Shown: positions 24,563-24,756 of the stretch, piece by piece
How positions within the stretch are numbered: position 1 is the first letter of the stretch
Layout of the letters: the number at the start of each line of letters is the position of its first letter
Source: CAZKNF01 sp964554105
GTDB taxonomy: Bacteria > Bacteroidota > Rhodothermia > Rhodothermales > VXPQ01
NCBI GenBank assembly: GCA_964554105.1
Contig: CAZKNF010000050.1
Location: 1 to 24,756, forward strand
Reading direction: 5' to 3'
DNA length: 24,756 nt
Notes under the pieces: model-generated
Databases searched by the model: none
What the model was told of the DNA's origin: nothing
The model's input: the letters and a program-made list of their open reading frames with translations, nothing else
Position numbers and translations under genes: made by a program

Positions 24563-24585
24563 GAGTAGTCGAACCTGCACTACTC
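24563..24585. promoter_or_regulatory. Perfect inverted repeat upstream of ku
   Basis: GAGTAGT (24563-24569) and ACTACTC (24579-24585) form a seven-base-pair palindrome with a nine-base spacer, about 50 bases upstream of the Ku start and 44 bases after the stop of the preceding gene. It could be an operator for the ku operon or the stem of a terminator for the upstream gene; no T-run follows on the minus strand (TTCGGGG). No clear promoter was found nearby. Confidence 0.35.
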
Positions 24586-24628
24586 GGCACAGTTTTCGGC
24601 GAAATAACCTTGTTGCAAGTGCCTGCTC

Positions 24629-24756
24629 TCAGACCAGGAGCGTCAGCAGCCAGACCACCAGCGCTGTGAGCAGGCCGATCCCTAGAATCGGAATTGCGAT
24701 CAGAACGGCGAAAAACCAGCGGTCGGATTTGGGTGCGCTTTCCGGCGCCGAAAGCC
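24629..24756 (-). CDS. C-terminal end of a small membrane protein (cut by window edge)
   Basis: The last 41 or so residues of a minus-strand gene are visible: a charged stretch (SAPESAPKSDR) followed by a strongly hydrophobic helix (WFFAVLIAIPILGIGLLTAL, continuing VVWLLTLLV) and a TGA stop at 24629-24631. This is a single C-terminal transmembrane segment with the polar part inside the window edge. The family cannot be identified. It ends 113 bases before the ku start. Confidence 0.65.
   Translation of the reverse strand, partial: LSAPESAPKSDRWFFAVLIAIPILGIGLLTALVVWLLTLLV

Overview
The window is about 24.8 kb of compact bacterial chromosome of intermediate GC content. All but one of the recognisable genes lie on the minus strand. 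The genes suggest a free-living bacterium of the Bacteroidota/Rhodothermota neighbourhood: a DUF5777-type outer-membrane barrel, Cx4CH cytochrome domains, a small 64-residue protein typical of environmental genomes, and clear Shine-Dalgarno sites in front of several genes. That placement is inference, since no rRNA or other marker is present. No tRNA, rRNA, CRISPR array, insertion sequence or prophage gene was seen.

Region 1 (about 1-2240, minus) is a small LacI-controlled catabolic cassette. In transcription order it holds a six-bladed beta-propeller (NHL-like) protein, a phytanoyl-CoA dioxygenase family enzyme and a LacI-family regulator cut by the window edge. Two nearly identical LacI-type pseudopalindromes sit at 291-306 and 2177-2192. 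One overlaps the -35 of a candidate promoter for the regulator and the other lies just downstream of a candidate promoter for the propeller gene. Region 2 (2350-3984) holds a 64-aa hypothetical protein, a DUF2267 protein and the only plus-strand gene, a small membrane protein.

Region 3 (4011-7669, minus) contains an HDOD-domain protein, then a 73-aa protein, a 249-aa protein, an outer-membrane barrel fused to an N-terminal monohaem cytochrome-like domain, and a lipoprotein with a second such domain. The last three are joined by TGATG stop/start overlaps.

Region 4 (7891-24515, minus) is a continuous run of DNA-repair genes. Read in transcription order it is: Ku; ATP-dependent ligase domain of LigD; LigD polymerase domain (copy 2); AddB-like nuclease; AddA-like helicase-nuclease; a membrane-anchored Rad50/YhaN-like ATPase; a receiver domain without its phospho-acceptor Asp; a YhaO/SbcD-like nuclease; LigD 3'-phosphoesterase domain; LigD polymerase domain (copy 1); and a spore-photoproduct-lyase-like radical SAM protein. 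LigD is therefore split into separate genes with a duplicated polymerase, and the end-joining parts flank a complete resection machinery (AddAB plus a YhaO/YhaN pair). The layout suggests one double-strand-break module able to send ends to joining or to recombination. That joint role is inferred from gene order and is the main candidate here for an undescribed system. The window ends in the C-terminus of a small membrane protein upstream of Ku.
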